Of a stretch of DNA of 64,000 nucleotides, positions 23,302 through 32,825 are shown piece after piece (position 1 is the first letter of the stretch; each line of letters begins with the position of its first letter). Location of the stretch: contig MU839827.1 in NCBI GenBank assembly GCA_030411725.1, forward strand, positions 4,347,027 through 4,411,026, written 5' to 3'. Under the pieces are notes generated by a model, which was not told the DNA's origin, did not search any database, and worked only from the letters and a program-made list of their open reading frames with translations. The position numbers and the translations under genes were made by a program. Source of the DNA: Echria macrotheca (Eukaryota > Ascomycota > Sordariomycetes > Sordariales > Schizotheciaceae).

Positions 23302-24879
23302 ATGTCGGCCATCTACAATCTCGAGCCGCAGCCGACGGCCTCGGCCATCATCCACACCACGCAAGGCGAAATCGCAGTCGAGCTCTTCGCGAAGCAAACA
23401 CCCCTAACATGTCGCAACTTCCTGCAACTCAGCATCGACGGCTATTACGACAATACCATATTCCACCGTCTGGTTCCCGGGTTCGTCCTGCAAGGAGGAG
23501 ATCCGACCGGCACCGGCCATGGCGGCGAGTCCATCTACGATGGCGGCGCGTTGAGCGGCGACTTGGATCCATGGCCCATGGACGAACGAAAGGGGAAGAA
23601 TGCCGGTCCCATGGGTGTCAACTTCAAGGACGAATTCCACTCCCGTCTAAAATTCAACCGGCGCGGCCTGCTGGGCATGGCCAACGAGGGCGCCCCCGAT
23701 ACCAACAGCAGCCAGTTCTTTTTCACGCTCGGCAAGGCTGATGAGCTCACGGGCAAGAACACCGTGTTTGGGCGCGTGGCCGGCGACACAATCTACAATC
23801 TGGCCAAGATGGGAGAAGCTGAGGTCCAGGAGGGAACGGAACGGCCATTATACCCCATCAAGATTACACATATCGAAATCCTGATCAATCCATTCAGCGA
23901 CATGAAGAAGCGCGAACGTAAGGCCCGTCATGAAGCTCCAAAGGTGTCCAAGGTGGACAATAAACAGAAGAAGCGGAAAGGAGGAAAACAGCTACTCAGT
24001 TTCGGAGATGACGAGGGCGACGTTGACGATGTCCCGGTCATCAAGAAGCCCAAGTTTGATACCCGGATCGTTATGGACGTGGACGAAGAGCCAGCGCAGA
24101 AACCGAAACCGGCAAAGGCTTCCGTGAAGCCGCCACACAAAGATGAGCGCGCTCGTGACGAGTCACCAAAGCCCCAAAGGAGGCAACATTCTCCGGAACC
24201 AGTGAAGGCAGAGAAACCATCACGAAAGCCACAACGCAGCCCTGAGTCAAGTCCAGAACCAGAGCAACCGCAAAGGAAAACTCTTCTGGAACGGACCAAC
24301 GAGGAAATCGCCGCTGTAAAAGCCTCGATGAAACGGACCATTCATGCAGAGCCGGTAAAAGAAAAGAAGAAGTCGGCTTTGGAGCAGCTTATCCCAGAGA
24401 CAGCTATCCGGGGGAGGAAACGCCGGCCTGGGGCATCCAGTTCTACAACAAAAGAGGAGCAGGATGCACTGGATTTTCTCAGATCATTCCGGTCTAAACT
24501 CGAGCAGGCACCGGCGGAAAAGAAGGCGGCAGAGGTGGTGCAGACTGAAGAAAGTAGCACGGGCAAGCAAGCCGAGGAGGACGGCGATGGCGAAGTGTGC
24601 GACCTGCACTTCATTGCCGGTTGCCAGAGCTGTCGCGCCTGGGACAAGCTCGACGAGAAGGAGGATAGCGACGATGAGAGCTGGATGTCCCATCAGCTGA
24701 GCTTCACCGCCGACAAGCTCGGCAAAGATCTCAGCTACCGCAAAAAGGCTGACGAGGAGCTTCTGGTGATCGACCCGCTGGAAAAGGCGCGTACCCTCAA
24801 GGAGGAGAAACGTGCAGCAAGAGAAGCTCGAGCCGGCGGGTCATCGCGGGCTTGGGACCAAGGGCGAAAAGGGAGATAA
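23302..24879 (+). CDS. cwc27: Spliceosomal cyclophilin Cwc27 (peptidyl-prolyl isomerase family)
   Basis: Component of the activated spliceosome. Intronless, 525 residues. The N-terminal cyclophilin domain (about 1-180) has FHRLVPGFVLQGGDPTGTG and SSQFFFTLGKADELTGKNTVFG. The active-site Arg and Phe are kept, but the Trp used for cyclosporin binding is Glu (KADEL), as is known for Cwc27 proteins, so isomerase activity is probably low. A Lys/Arg/Pro/Glu-rich disordered region follows (about 200-420). The C-terminal block CDLHFIAGCQSCRAWD ... WMSHQLSFTADKLGKDL is the Cwc27-specific tail that separates it from other cyclophilins. The start at 23302 (ATAATGTCG) is the first ATG of the cyclophilin frame; the frame remains open 117 bases further upstream without an ATG. 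Confidence 0.93.
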   Translation: MSAIYNLEPQPTASAIIHTTQGEIAVELFAKQTPLTCRNFLQLSIDGYYDNTIFHRLVPGFVLQGGDPTGTGHGGESIYDGGALSGDLDPWPMDERKGKNAGPMGVNFKDEFHSRLKFNRRGLLGMANEGAPDTNSSQFFFTLGKADELTGKNTVFGRVAGDTIYNLAKMGEAEVQEGTERPLYPIKITHIEILINPFSDMKKRERKARHEAPKVSKVDNKQKKRKGGKQLLSFGDDEGDVDDVPVIKKPKFDTRIVMDVDEEPAQKPKPAKASVKPPHKDERARDESPKPQRRQHSPEPVKAEKPSRKPQRSPESSPEPEQPQRKTLLERTNEEIAAVKASMKRTIHAEPVKEKKKSALEQLIPETAIRGRKRRPGASSSTTKEEQDALDFLRSFRSKLEQAPAEKKAAEVVQTEESSTGKQAEEDGDGEVCDLHFIAGCQSCRAWDKLDEKEDSDDESWMSHQLSFTADKLGKDLSYRKKADEELLVIDPLEKARTLKEEKRAAREARAGGSSRAWDQGRKGR

Positions 24880-26360
24880 GGATTCCAGGTGAGCTGTAAT
24901 TCGACATCAAGTCTGCAGGAGAACCATGGTCGGTGTTAATATCGCCGAGCCCCAGATTTCATGACATCAAAATTCGGCCATTCGTCGATGCCTGAGGCCA
25001 AGTTCGGAAGAGACGGCGAGGTCCCAAGTTGACGTGTCAAAGACTCCGGCAGGAGTGTATCATAGTCTGTAAGCGCACACTTCCGCGGACTTCATGGTCG
25101 GGTGGAAGTTGACAAGTCCCTTGGTTTGACAAAGGAAGCCCGGAGTGTCGAATCGGGCTAAAATCCGGGGATGCCTCGGTTGATCCCGAGCGGCACTTGC
25201 TCTTGTCAATGAATGCCCTTGTTCAGAGACCTTGTGGAGGTTGGCAGTATAGCCTCTGCGACACGGTTTCAGCAGTGGTATGGATCCAAGAATATGCGGG
25301 TTTTATATCGGACACCCACTGCTTCTTTCATAAAAAAAAACAAGAGAATTGATGATTGTCACTTTGATATTCATCCTGTCGTGGACAAGAAGTGCCCCGC
25401 GTGGGGAGAAAGGTCCGGCATATCACGGCCAGCAAGGGCCGATGATTGGTCCGGTTAGCGAAAAATCGTCGCTATCGATTGCATCGGCTGAACCCACACT
25501 GACTGTAGATGAATGAGCTCAGAAACCTCCTCGTTCCGCCCGTTTCACTGACAATCCCGACGACCTAACACCTCGTCCTTCGTGACGACCCCCGGCTGCT
25601 GTCCAGCGTCCCTGCCCTCGATTGCGCGGAAGCGACGCGACGACCCCGATTGTAGTTATTGAGCAGTGCCGAGACGGCCATCCGAGTCCGCTTCGCGCGA
25701 CACCCAAGACGCACACCGCGAGGCTCGCAAGCCTGAACGCTGCATTCGCAATTCCGAGTCCGTCGCACATCCCAACCGCCATTGACGGCGCGCATCCCCT
25801 CCGGGTGACAATTACCAGACGCTCCGCGGCCTCTGATGCAGGTTCCAAGACGGCGCGCCCTTTGTGACACATCGCTTCTTTGCTTGTCCCGCGTCAGGCA
25901 ATAGCACCGCCGCCTTGGATCGTCGTGGGCACGAGAAACAATCCATAGAATCGCCCGGGTGCCTGGTCAAGGAACCGTCTAGCTTGGACCAAGACGCGAT
26001 CGAATCCGAGAATAGATCTAGTCTGCATCTATATATCCTGGGTCTGGCCCTGATCGCCCCCACTGGAACCCGCTACCCGCTCGTGGTGCTTGATCCAGAA
26101 CTCCCGAGTGACCTTCTTCGACAGCGCCTTCGACCAACGGCCTTGCGAGTGTGGGATACGACTACGAGAGATTGATTTTTGGCATTCCTCGACTTGGGCG
26201 GGTGCGACCGAGAGTTCCGGAGGTTGCTAGACACGCCCGGTATTGAATCTCTCGTGGTAGAGCAGCCGCATCGGTATTGTCGCGCGCCCAGATCGCCGCG
26301 ATACGAGCCTCCGCGGGCGGTTGGCTGATTGAACCGTCACCAGCCACCCCGGTTGGATAT
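24880..26360. other. Intergenic region, probable hsf promoter and leader
   Basis: About 1.5 kb upstream of the heat-shock-factor gene. No convincing protein frame. The segment 25.5-26.3 kb is C/G-rich with pyrimidine tracts, as in fungal leaders. No RNA gene recognised. Confidence 0.6.
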
Positions 26361-28668
26361 ATGTCTTTCCCTGTTATGTCGGCCCCGAACCCTAGGAAAC
26401 GACCAGCGCCGGGCGCATCGCCGATGGTTACCATGACGCCGCTACAGCAGCAGCCATATTCTCCCAACCAGCCGGACAGGGTGATCGGAGGGTGGACGGG
26501 GGCTCCGGATGGCGGGTCGGGATTTGTGGAGCCACAGCCGCCGAACGTGAATTCATTCACCATGATGTCGCCTCCGGGGACCTATGGACCGCCGGCGGCT
26601 TCCACGGCCCTTGCTCGCCGACCACCCAACCGAGCCCTAGTTCACCCACAATTTGACCCAGAAGCTTGGGGTGCTTTTGCTGAAAACAACAACAGCTACC
26701 TGCAACCCCAAGCAGACAACATGAGCGAGAACGAGGGAATCGAGACCATTGAGCGCCTCGAGGAGAGGGCGCTTCGAGCAAAGAAGGAGGCTCAGGCGAA
26801 GCGGAAGCAGATACCTCCCTTCGTTCAGAAGCTGAGCAGGTACGGACTCTTTCCTACTATCCACCGCGCCTGGATGCTAACTGGCCCCCAGCTTTCTCGA
26901 CGAGTCCCGCAACACTGACTTGATCCGCTGGTCAGAGGACGGGGATTCATTCATTGTCCTCGATGAGGATGAATTCGCCAAGACTTTGATTCCGGAGCTC
27001 TTCAAGCATAACAATTATGCCTCGTTCGTCCGCCAGCTCAACATGTATGGCTTCCACAAGCGCGTCGGTCTTACCGACAACTCCATGAAGGCCAGCGAGC
27101 GGAAGAACAAGAGCCCCAGCGAGTATTATAATCCTTACTTCCGCCGAGGACATCCAAACTTGCTGTGGCTCATCAATAAGCCCAAGAACTCGGGGTCCAA
27201 GAAGAAAAAGAAGGACGACGCCGAACCCGAGAGCGACGACGACGGCCCCATGGATGAGGTCTTTGGCCCAGCGCCGGGCCAGGTTCCCGTCGGCAGGGTC
27301 TCAAACGCTGCTCAAGAACTTGGACCGCTTCAGAAGAAAGATCTTGTGCAAGTCAAGACGCAGATTGAGCGGTTGCAGCAACAGCAGGTGGCCATTTCCT
27401 CGATGATCAACAAGCTACGCCAGGAACACCAAACCTTCGTTCAGCAAGCTCATATGTTTCAAGACATGCACAGTCGTCACGAGAACTCTATTAATGCCAT
27501 CCTGAATTTTCTGGCCAACGTGTTTAGGAAATCGTTGGAGGAGCAGGGCGGGGTGCAGTCGGTTCAAGACCTGTTGCAGAGTATTCTCCCCAACGCCCAA
27601 ACACACCCTCAGCCGCAGATGCCGCAAGGCACCGTCGTTGACCTGGGCGACTTTGTCACCAGACAGGCGCAGGCTGTCCCTAACACCATGGGGACGCCAA
27701 AACGGCAGCAGCGCCTGCTTCCGCCGGTACCCATTCCGCCGGTCGGCAAAGCAAGTACGGTGTCGCCCTCGACTACCGCCGCTCCGACTCCCCAGGCTTA
27801 CCAGGGACCGCAAGTTGGCTCCGTTACAGAGCTGTTTGACACGTCGCCCGCGGATACCACATCTCCCGCGTACATCAAGGATGAGTTGCGGACGAATCCG
27901 CACGAGGGTATGATGAAGATCATTCATGATACCAACGCCGTGAACACGTCGGGCATCGACCTGCCAAGCGTCGCGGCCAAAACACCGGTCGCAATGAACA
28001 GCGACCAACGCAACAAGATGCTCAACATGATGGCTGGTCGGCCCCACGCGTCCGTCTCGCCGCCTCGAACGGCAAACGGCGCACCTGTCTCGAGCCCGGT
28101 CGCGCCCCTGTCCATGTCTCCTCCTCCTGGTATGTATGGCTCTGGCTTGTCGCTGTCTCCGGTTCTCGGCTCCATGCCGCCGCCATCGCTGCACGACCTG
28201 CAGGCGTCACAATCGGAACTGGATGCGCTTCAGCAGCTTTCCAACGATCAGGCGAACAGCATACATCATCTCAGCAGTTTGCTCGCCCCGCTGAGCCCGT
28301 CTGGTCGGGTGCCCGGAGTGGAAGACCCAAATAACCCGGGAAGCTACTTTGATGATCTCGTTAGCGAGTATTTGGATCCTACAGCCTACACCGGTCCTGG
28401 CTATGACGCCGGCAACTTTGGCGGGCTTTCCGGGACAGCGGCCAACACGGACGGGAACGACTTCAATTTTGCGCTGGATGGCAACGGGGACAATATGGGA
28501 CAGGGGTACGTGTCGGCCTCGGCTGCCGGCCCCGGCATGGGTTATGATTCTGGAAGGGTGTTTGAGACGAGCTCAGCGGATACACCGAGCTCGACGGGAA
28601 CCGAGGAGATTCCCCGGCTCGACGTGGGCAGCCCTGAGCGCGACCCTAAGCGGCGACGCAAGGCGTAG
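26361..28668 (+). CDS. hsf1: Heat shock transcription factor (Hsf1 type)
   Basis: DNA-binding activator of heat-shock-element genes. Two exons, 26361-26839 and 26892-28668, 751 residues; the 52-base intron lies inside the DNA-binding domain and splits the second Ser of KLSSFLDES. HSF DNA-binding domain at about 150-260: PPFVQKLSSFLDE, IRWSEDGDSFIVLDEDEFAK, then the recognition-helix region NNYASFVRQLNMYGFHK and the strand FRRGHPNLLWLI. A Lys-rich patch (SKKKKKDD) follows, then a coiled-coil trimerisation region of LQKKDLVQVKTQIERLQQQ through ANVFRKSLEE. The rest is a Pro/Ser/Thr/Gln-rich disordered region likely to hold activation function, ending PKRRRKA, a possible nuclear signal. A second in-frame ATG at 26376 could also start the protein. 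Confidence 0.93.
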
Positions 28669-29615
28669 AATTTCGTGTGTTAGACCGCTTGGGCTTGGGA
28701 TCTCGGGTTCTGGTTTGGGAGGGTGGTCAGCATTGGGATGGTTTCCGGGAGGCTTTTTGATTTTGGGCAGCGTCCTCGGCCTCGCCATGAACTGAGGCTC
28801 GGGGAGCGATAGATACCTTTTTTTTTTTGGAAGCGAATACTAGACGAGCCTGGTTTTGTGCTGTGCCTATCCGTGACTTTATTCAGTGGTGGTTTGACTG
28901 TCAGATGTTCATTGAGCACTTTGGTTCAGTGTGTGCCTCCATCCGTTGTTTCCAAGCCTGCCGACAACGAGAAGAAGCTTGAAGCTCTCGATGAACGGCG
29001 CGAGGTGTTGCTTCGCCATCGGCACTGACCAAGCTGCTCTCGCTGCGAACAGCTGGATGATGTGTCAGTTAACCGTCGTCGTCGGAATCGCCAGCGCCAG
29101 CGCCATCATAACCGATGAAATGACGGCGACTCTGGATTGGGGAAGACAGCCGGAGCAGAAGGCGGCTATGTGCGAGGATCGAATTGGTCGCTGCGTGACG
29201 GATATTCCCTTCAGAAACGTCGACCTGTCAGGCAAGCTTCTGATCCGGGTTTATCAGTGTGTATTTTGTTCGTGTCTCATCATCTGCTCTTCTGTGAGGA
29301 TAACCAGGGAGTTGTTGGTGGTTTAGCTGGTACCCCCGAGAAGACAAAGTGCCGACCTGGACTATGCCGCCTAGCTGAATCACATATACGAGAGTATCTG
29401 GCTAATGGACTTTGTCTGGGGCATTGTGTCCGTTCTTATAGCTGGCTTCATGTCAGCTGTGCTTATGGGCTGTCCTTGGATATTGCCGAGCGCATATAAG
29501 CCCGACACTGAATTCCTTTACCAAGGCTTACAAGGGTCGTTGTCTTTTTCCTACAGCCCCTTTTCATGACTTTATCCTATCGTGATCCAATCTCCAGCCC
29601 AAGACGATCCGATCC

Positions 29616-29635
29616 AAAAAAAAAAAAAAAAAAAA
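29616..29635. repeat. Poly-A run (20 bases)
   Basis: Uninterrupted run of 20 A on the plus strand, about 80 bases before the first poly-G run. Confidence 0.9.
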
Positions 29636-29712
29636 TACGGTAGACAATGACACCTGAACAAAACAAGTTTACTGCCTCTCCAGATTATATTCCGTAGCAG
29701 AGAAAAACCATC

Positions 29713-29732
29713 GGGGGGGGGGGGGGGGGGGG
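29713..29732. repeat. Poly-G run 1 (20 bases)
   Basis: Uninterrupted run of 20 G on the plus strand in non-coding sequence. Length in the assembly may be inaccurate. Confidence 0.9.
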
Positions 29733-30039
29733 TGTCAGAATACCTGCCCAATAAAACAAAGATGTCTCCGGAAAATCGGCTGCATAACTCAAGAAGAGCC
29801 ATCAAGCGCCACGAGATGCTCCTCGATGCCGTCAAGAAAATATCCGAGCAACATGAATGTTCGGATAATACCTTGGCCGACCTGATCAGTTGTATCTAGA
29901 CTTACCTGAGAGGTGTGGGAGAAAACGTGTCCGAATCCACCGCCCCCGCCCCCCCCTCCCCTATGAAAAAGAAGGGCATAATGTCTTGTAAAAACATCCT
30001 GGATTGGTGTTGTTGAACTGCCTCAGCCAGCCAGGGAGA

Positions 30040-30065
30040 GGGGGGGGGGGGGGGGGGGGGGGGGG
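30040..30065. repeat. Poly-G run 2 (26 bases)
   Basis: Run of 26 G on the left side of the assembly gap, followed by GGAAGGAAGGCGAGGAGAC-type sequence that is repeated on the right of the gap. Confidence 0.9.
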
Positions 30066-30172
30066 AAAGGAAGGAAGGCGAGGAGACCAGCCCGGGGTAT
30101 TAACACAGCACCGAGAAACGCGAAAAATGGGCACGGACCCGGCGTTTTGGTTTTTTTTATATTTTCAAAGAA

Positions 30173-30182
30173 NNNNNNNNNN
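30173..30182. other. Assembly gap (10 N)
   Basis: Ten unknown bases. The sequences on either side are noisy copies of each other (about 29990-30165 and 30185-30370), so the gap probably sits in a badly resolved homopolymer region. Confidence 0.98.
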
Positions 30183-30232
30183 TTGTTTTTTATCAATTCG
30201 GGGGTGTTGTTTGGTTGCTCCCCCCCGCCCCG

Positions 30233-30233
<1 letters not shown>

Positions 30234-30266
<33 letters not shown>
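30234..30266. repeat. Poly-G run 3 (33 bases)
   Basis: Longest homopolymer in the window, 33 G, right of the gap, in the position matching poly-G run 2 in the left copy. Confidence 0.9.
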
Positions 30267-30657
30267 CTGGAAAGGAAGGAAGGCGAGGAGACGAGCCCTG
30301 GGTCTTAACACTGCTCCGAGAAAGGCGAATACTGGTCTCGGACGAGGCTTTGTGCTTTGTTTTCTCTTGTCCAAGAATATATAATTGACGTTCGAGTCTG
30401 TAAGACGATCAACAAGGATGCCACACTGATCTAGGTATGCGGCTGGCTTTCTTCCTCCTTCTACCCAGACATAAGACAATATGATGGTACCGGTACCGAA
30501 GTCTTCAAAATCCGTGGCAAAGAGGAGATCAACGTTATCCCTCTCTTCATGTGTGGAAAACCATGAAGCGTGGAATAGTTCTTAGATTTGCAATTATAAG
30601 AGGACTCACGCGACTTTCCAGAACCCCTGCGATGACGTTGTCGGCTGTCGACCGCTC

Positions 30658-30673
30658 GGGGGGGGGGGGGGGG
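30658..30673. repeat. Poly-G run 4 (16 bases)
   Basis: Sixteen G followed by A and five more G, again on the plus strand. Confidence 0.9.
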
Positions 30674-31117
30674 AGGGGGTGGTCAAGATCTTGTCCCTAT
30701 GGGGATTCAGATCAATGTCATATTTATACCATTTCAATATAAACGCTATATATATCGAGATCTCGTGGAGGACATTAAAGACTTCTGGTGGTATTTGACG
30801 GGGTTTCTTCGGTGAGCTGGATATACTCTTTTATTCTCTACGGGGCCTTTTCGAGGGGAATCAGCGCTGTTGGTGACATTATACAGGTTGGATTCCAATA
30901 CGCTAACAGAGGAAAAGTGGTCAACAAAGATGTTTCTGCCTCTTGGTGGTCAGGGGTAACTGCTCGTTTCTACTCGGCTGTATGTCGTGATACACCCCAT
31001 AGGCGCTTACGGCGTGGGGGGTTCCGGACGAGTCCGGGTCCAATCGCGAGACATAATGCTTATTAATCTTGCAAAACTACATATAAACAGTAGTGCCATA
31101 GGTATGTATCATCCTGG

Positions 31118-31330
31118 ATGCTCAGCAGGTTACGCCCAGTGAGCTCCATGTCATCACCCTGCTTCAACCCAATTCTCTCCCAAGCGAGGCTTCGACTAGG
31201 TACGGTGTCGGTTGGTGCTGGGCTTGGCCAGCCTTCAACCGCTCCATCCTTCGCCGCCGAGTCAAGCCCGGATACGGATATGATATGCTTGAGAAAGGTG
31301 CGGTATCTCCTGGGGAAGTAGCCCTCGGGT
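31118..31330 (+). pseudogene. Orphan fragment of the acidic repeat protein encoded at 32826-34550
   Basis: A 67-codon open stretch contains GLGQPSTAPSFAAESSPDTDM, and the DNA at about 31217-31285 is nearly identical to repeat units at about 34106-34165 and 34414-34450 inside the downstream gene (shared strings such as CAGCCTTCAACCGCTCC and GATACGGATATGAT). Only one repeat unit is recognisable. Upstream residues (SRLRPVSSMSSPCFNP) show no match to the gene's N-terminal domain, and the frame ends soon after the unit. It is best read as a broken or displaced copy of the repeat, although a distal exon of an unknown transcript cannot be excluded. Confidence 0.6.
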
Positions 31331-31837
31331 AGGCATTGTAAACCGTGGGAGGTAGGACGGGTTAGGGGTTATATGTGCGCGGGGATACTTGTTTGAGCTG
31401 CCCAGACAGTATAAATACGTTGAAAAAGGTTGGAGTTGAAGAGGGTAGGGCCAAATAAACATAAGCTCAGATCCGGTGGACAATGACAAGGCTAACTAAC
31501 AAACCAGAAAGTCAGGTTAAGTTTCTCCCACTACTATAGCCGTGAATTTTGATGCTGCAGATTGCAGATGAAGAACTCAAATAGGCCATGACCAGTGATT
31601 CGAAAGCCGTCTTTGATCCTCAAGTGACCGCCTCAGGGGCTCTAAATGTTGTGAACTCAAAACACCACCGGATGATACTTTACAGCTAAGTAGCCATACC
31701 TATGTATTTGCACAGCATCGTTAATGGGCGATGAGCTAATGCCGCGGGCCCCGGAGACTTTCCCAACAGCAAATGTACCCTTCACCGAGGCGGATATGAG
31801 AACATTAAAATGCCTGTGTTTATTTTCCATTGTCGGA
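31331..31837. other. Spacer between repeat fragment and minisatellite
   Basis: About 500 bases without a recognisable gene or repeat. Confidence 0.5.
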
Positions 31838-32535
31838 TGCGGAAATCTTACCACTGCGCACGCGTAAGGGCACATACACAATAAACCAAGCTATCCTTAA
31901 ACAATCTACTGCGCAAAGTTCATCACCAAGGAACATCTCGGGCATATACACGATTTAAAATCTTCAAACATTGCAGAAACCACACCACCGAACACGTGTG
32001 AAGCACATGTGAGCTATACCATCCTCAAGCAACAGACAGAAACTTAACCACCGGGCACACATCAGGAATACATGAACTAAACTACCCTCAAACTATTCAA
32101 GACGGAAACTTCATCTCCGCGCACACGTTATGGCGTAAACATATAAAGCAAGCCATCTTCAGAATCTAATCCGGAAACCTCAGCACCGGGCACGCGTTAG
32201 GTATATACACATAATCCAAGCCATCCTAAAGAATCCAAAGCGGTTTTTTACCACCGGGCATGCGTTCGGGAAACCTCACTGCCGGGCACACGTAAGGTAT
32301 ATGTAAACTAAACTATCCTCAGTCAATCCAATGCGGAAACTTCACTACCGTGCACGCGTCAGGTATATATAAACCAAGCCCTCCTCAAATCATACAATGC
32401 GGAAAGCTCGCTACCGGGCAGACGTCAGGTATATACAAGCCATACCATCCTCAAACAATCCGGGACGGACACGTATCTACCGGGAACACGCTAGGCACAT
32501 ACAACTCAAGCCATCCAAACAATCCAATGCGGAAC
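31838..32535. repeat. Degenerate minisatellite, about 11 units of about 65 bp
   Basis: Successive units begin with GCGGAAAC-like sequence, continue with ACCGGGCACRCGT, then AGGTATATACA, then CCAAGCCATCCTC and AAACAATCCAATGCGG. Clear unit starts fall near 31838, 31909, 31971, 32035, 32101, 32170, 32239 (a truncated unit of about 28 bases), 32267, 32332, 32398, 32464 and 32529. Neighbouring units differ at many positions, so the array is old or has decayed. It ends about 290 bases before the start codon of the repeat-protein gene, placing it in that gene's promoter region. It has no unique spacers and so is not a CRISPR array. Confidence 0.85.
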
Positions 32536-32825
32536 CCTTCCAAGCCATCACGCCGCCCCGGTCCCGCGATCCCCGGCCCCACGCCGACCCGGGGCCGCGA
32601 TCCCCGGCGAGCACCGGCGAGGGCACCCAAGCCCTCGCGGGTCTCACGCGGGTCCTAGCCGGGGACACGCAAAAATCCTTTCTTTACCTTCCAGTCGAAA
32701 TTTAGAATCCTTCCTTCTCTTCTTCCTCTTCTTCTCTCCTCATCACCAACACCTTCTTGCCCATCTTGCCCATCCTGCACCACCACCACCCATCTTGTGC
32801 CTAGAGAAGACAAGAGTGAGACAAG

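Larger units (their letters stand above)
28669..31117. other. Gene-poor low-complexity region with assembly gap
   Basis: About 2.4 kb downstream of hsf1 with no supported gene. It contains a 20-base poly-A run (29616-29635), four long G runs and a 10-N gap, listed separately, and several AT-richer stretches. Protein-like frames here are artefacts of homopolymers. Confidence 0.7.

Noticed and set aside
31838..32535. CRISPR-like regular repeat
   Set aside because: Units are contiguous without unique spacers, vary along their full length, and lie in a fungal genome; it is a minisatellite.
31838..32535. MluI-box (ACGCGT) promoter array implying cell-cycle control
   Set aside because: Only some units contain ACGCGT; the matching position varies (ACACGT, ATGCGT, AGACGT), so it may be coincidence of the unit sequence.
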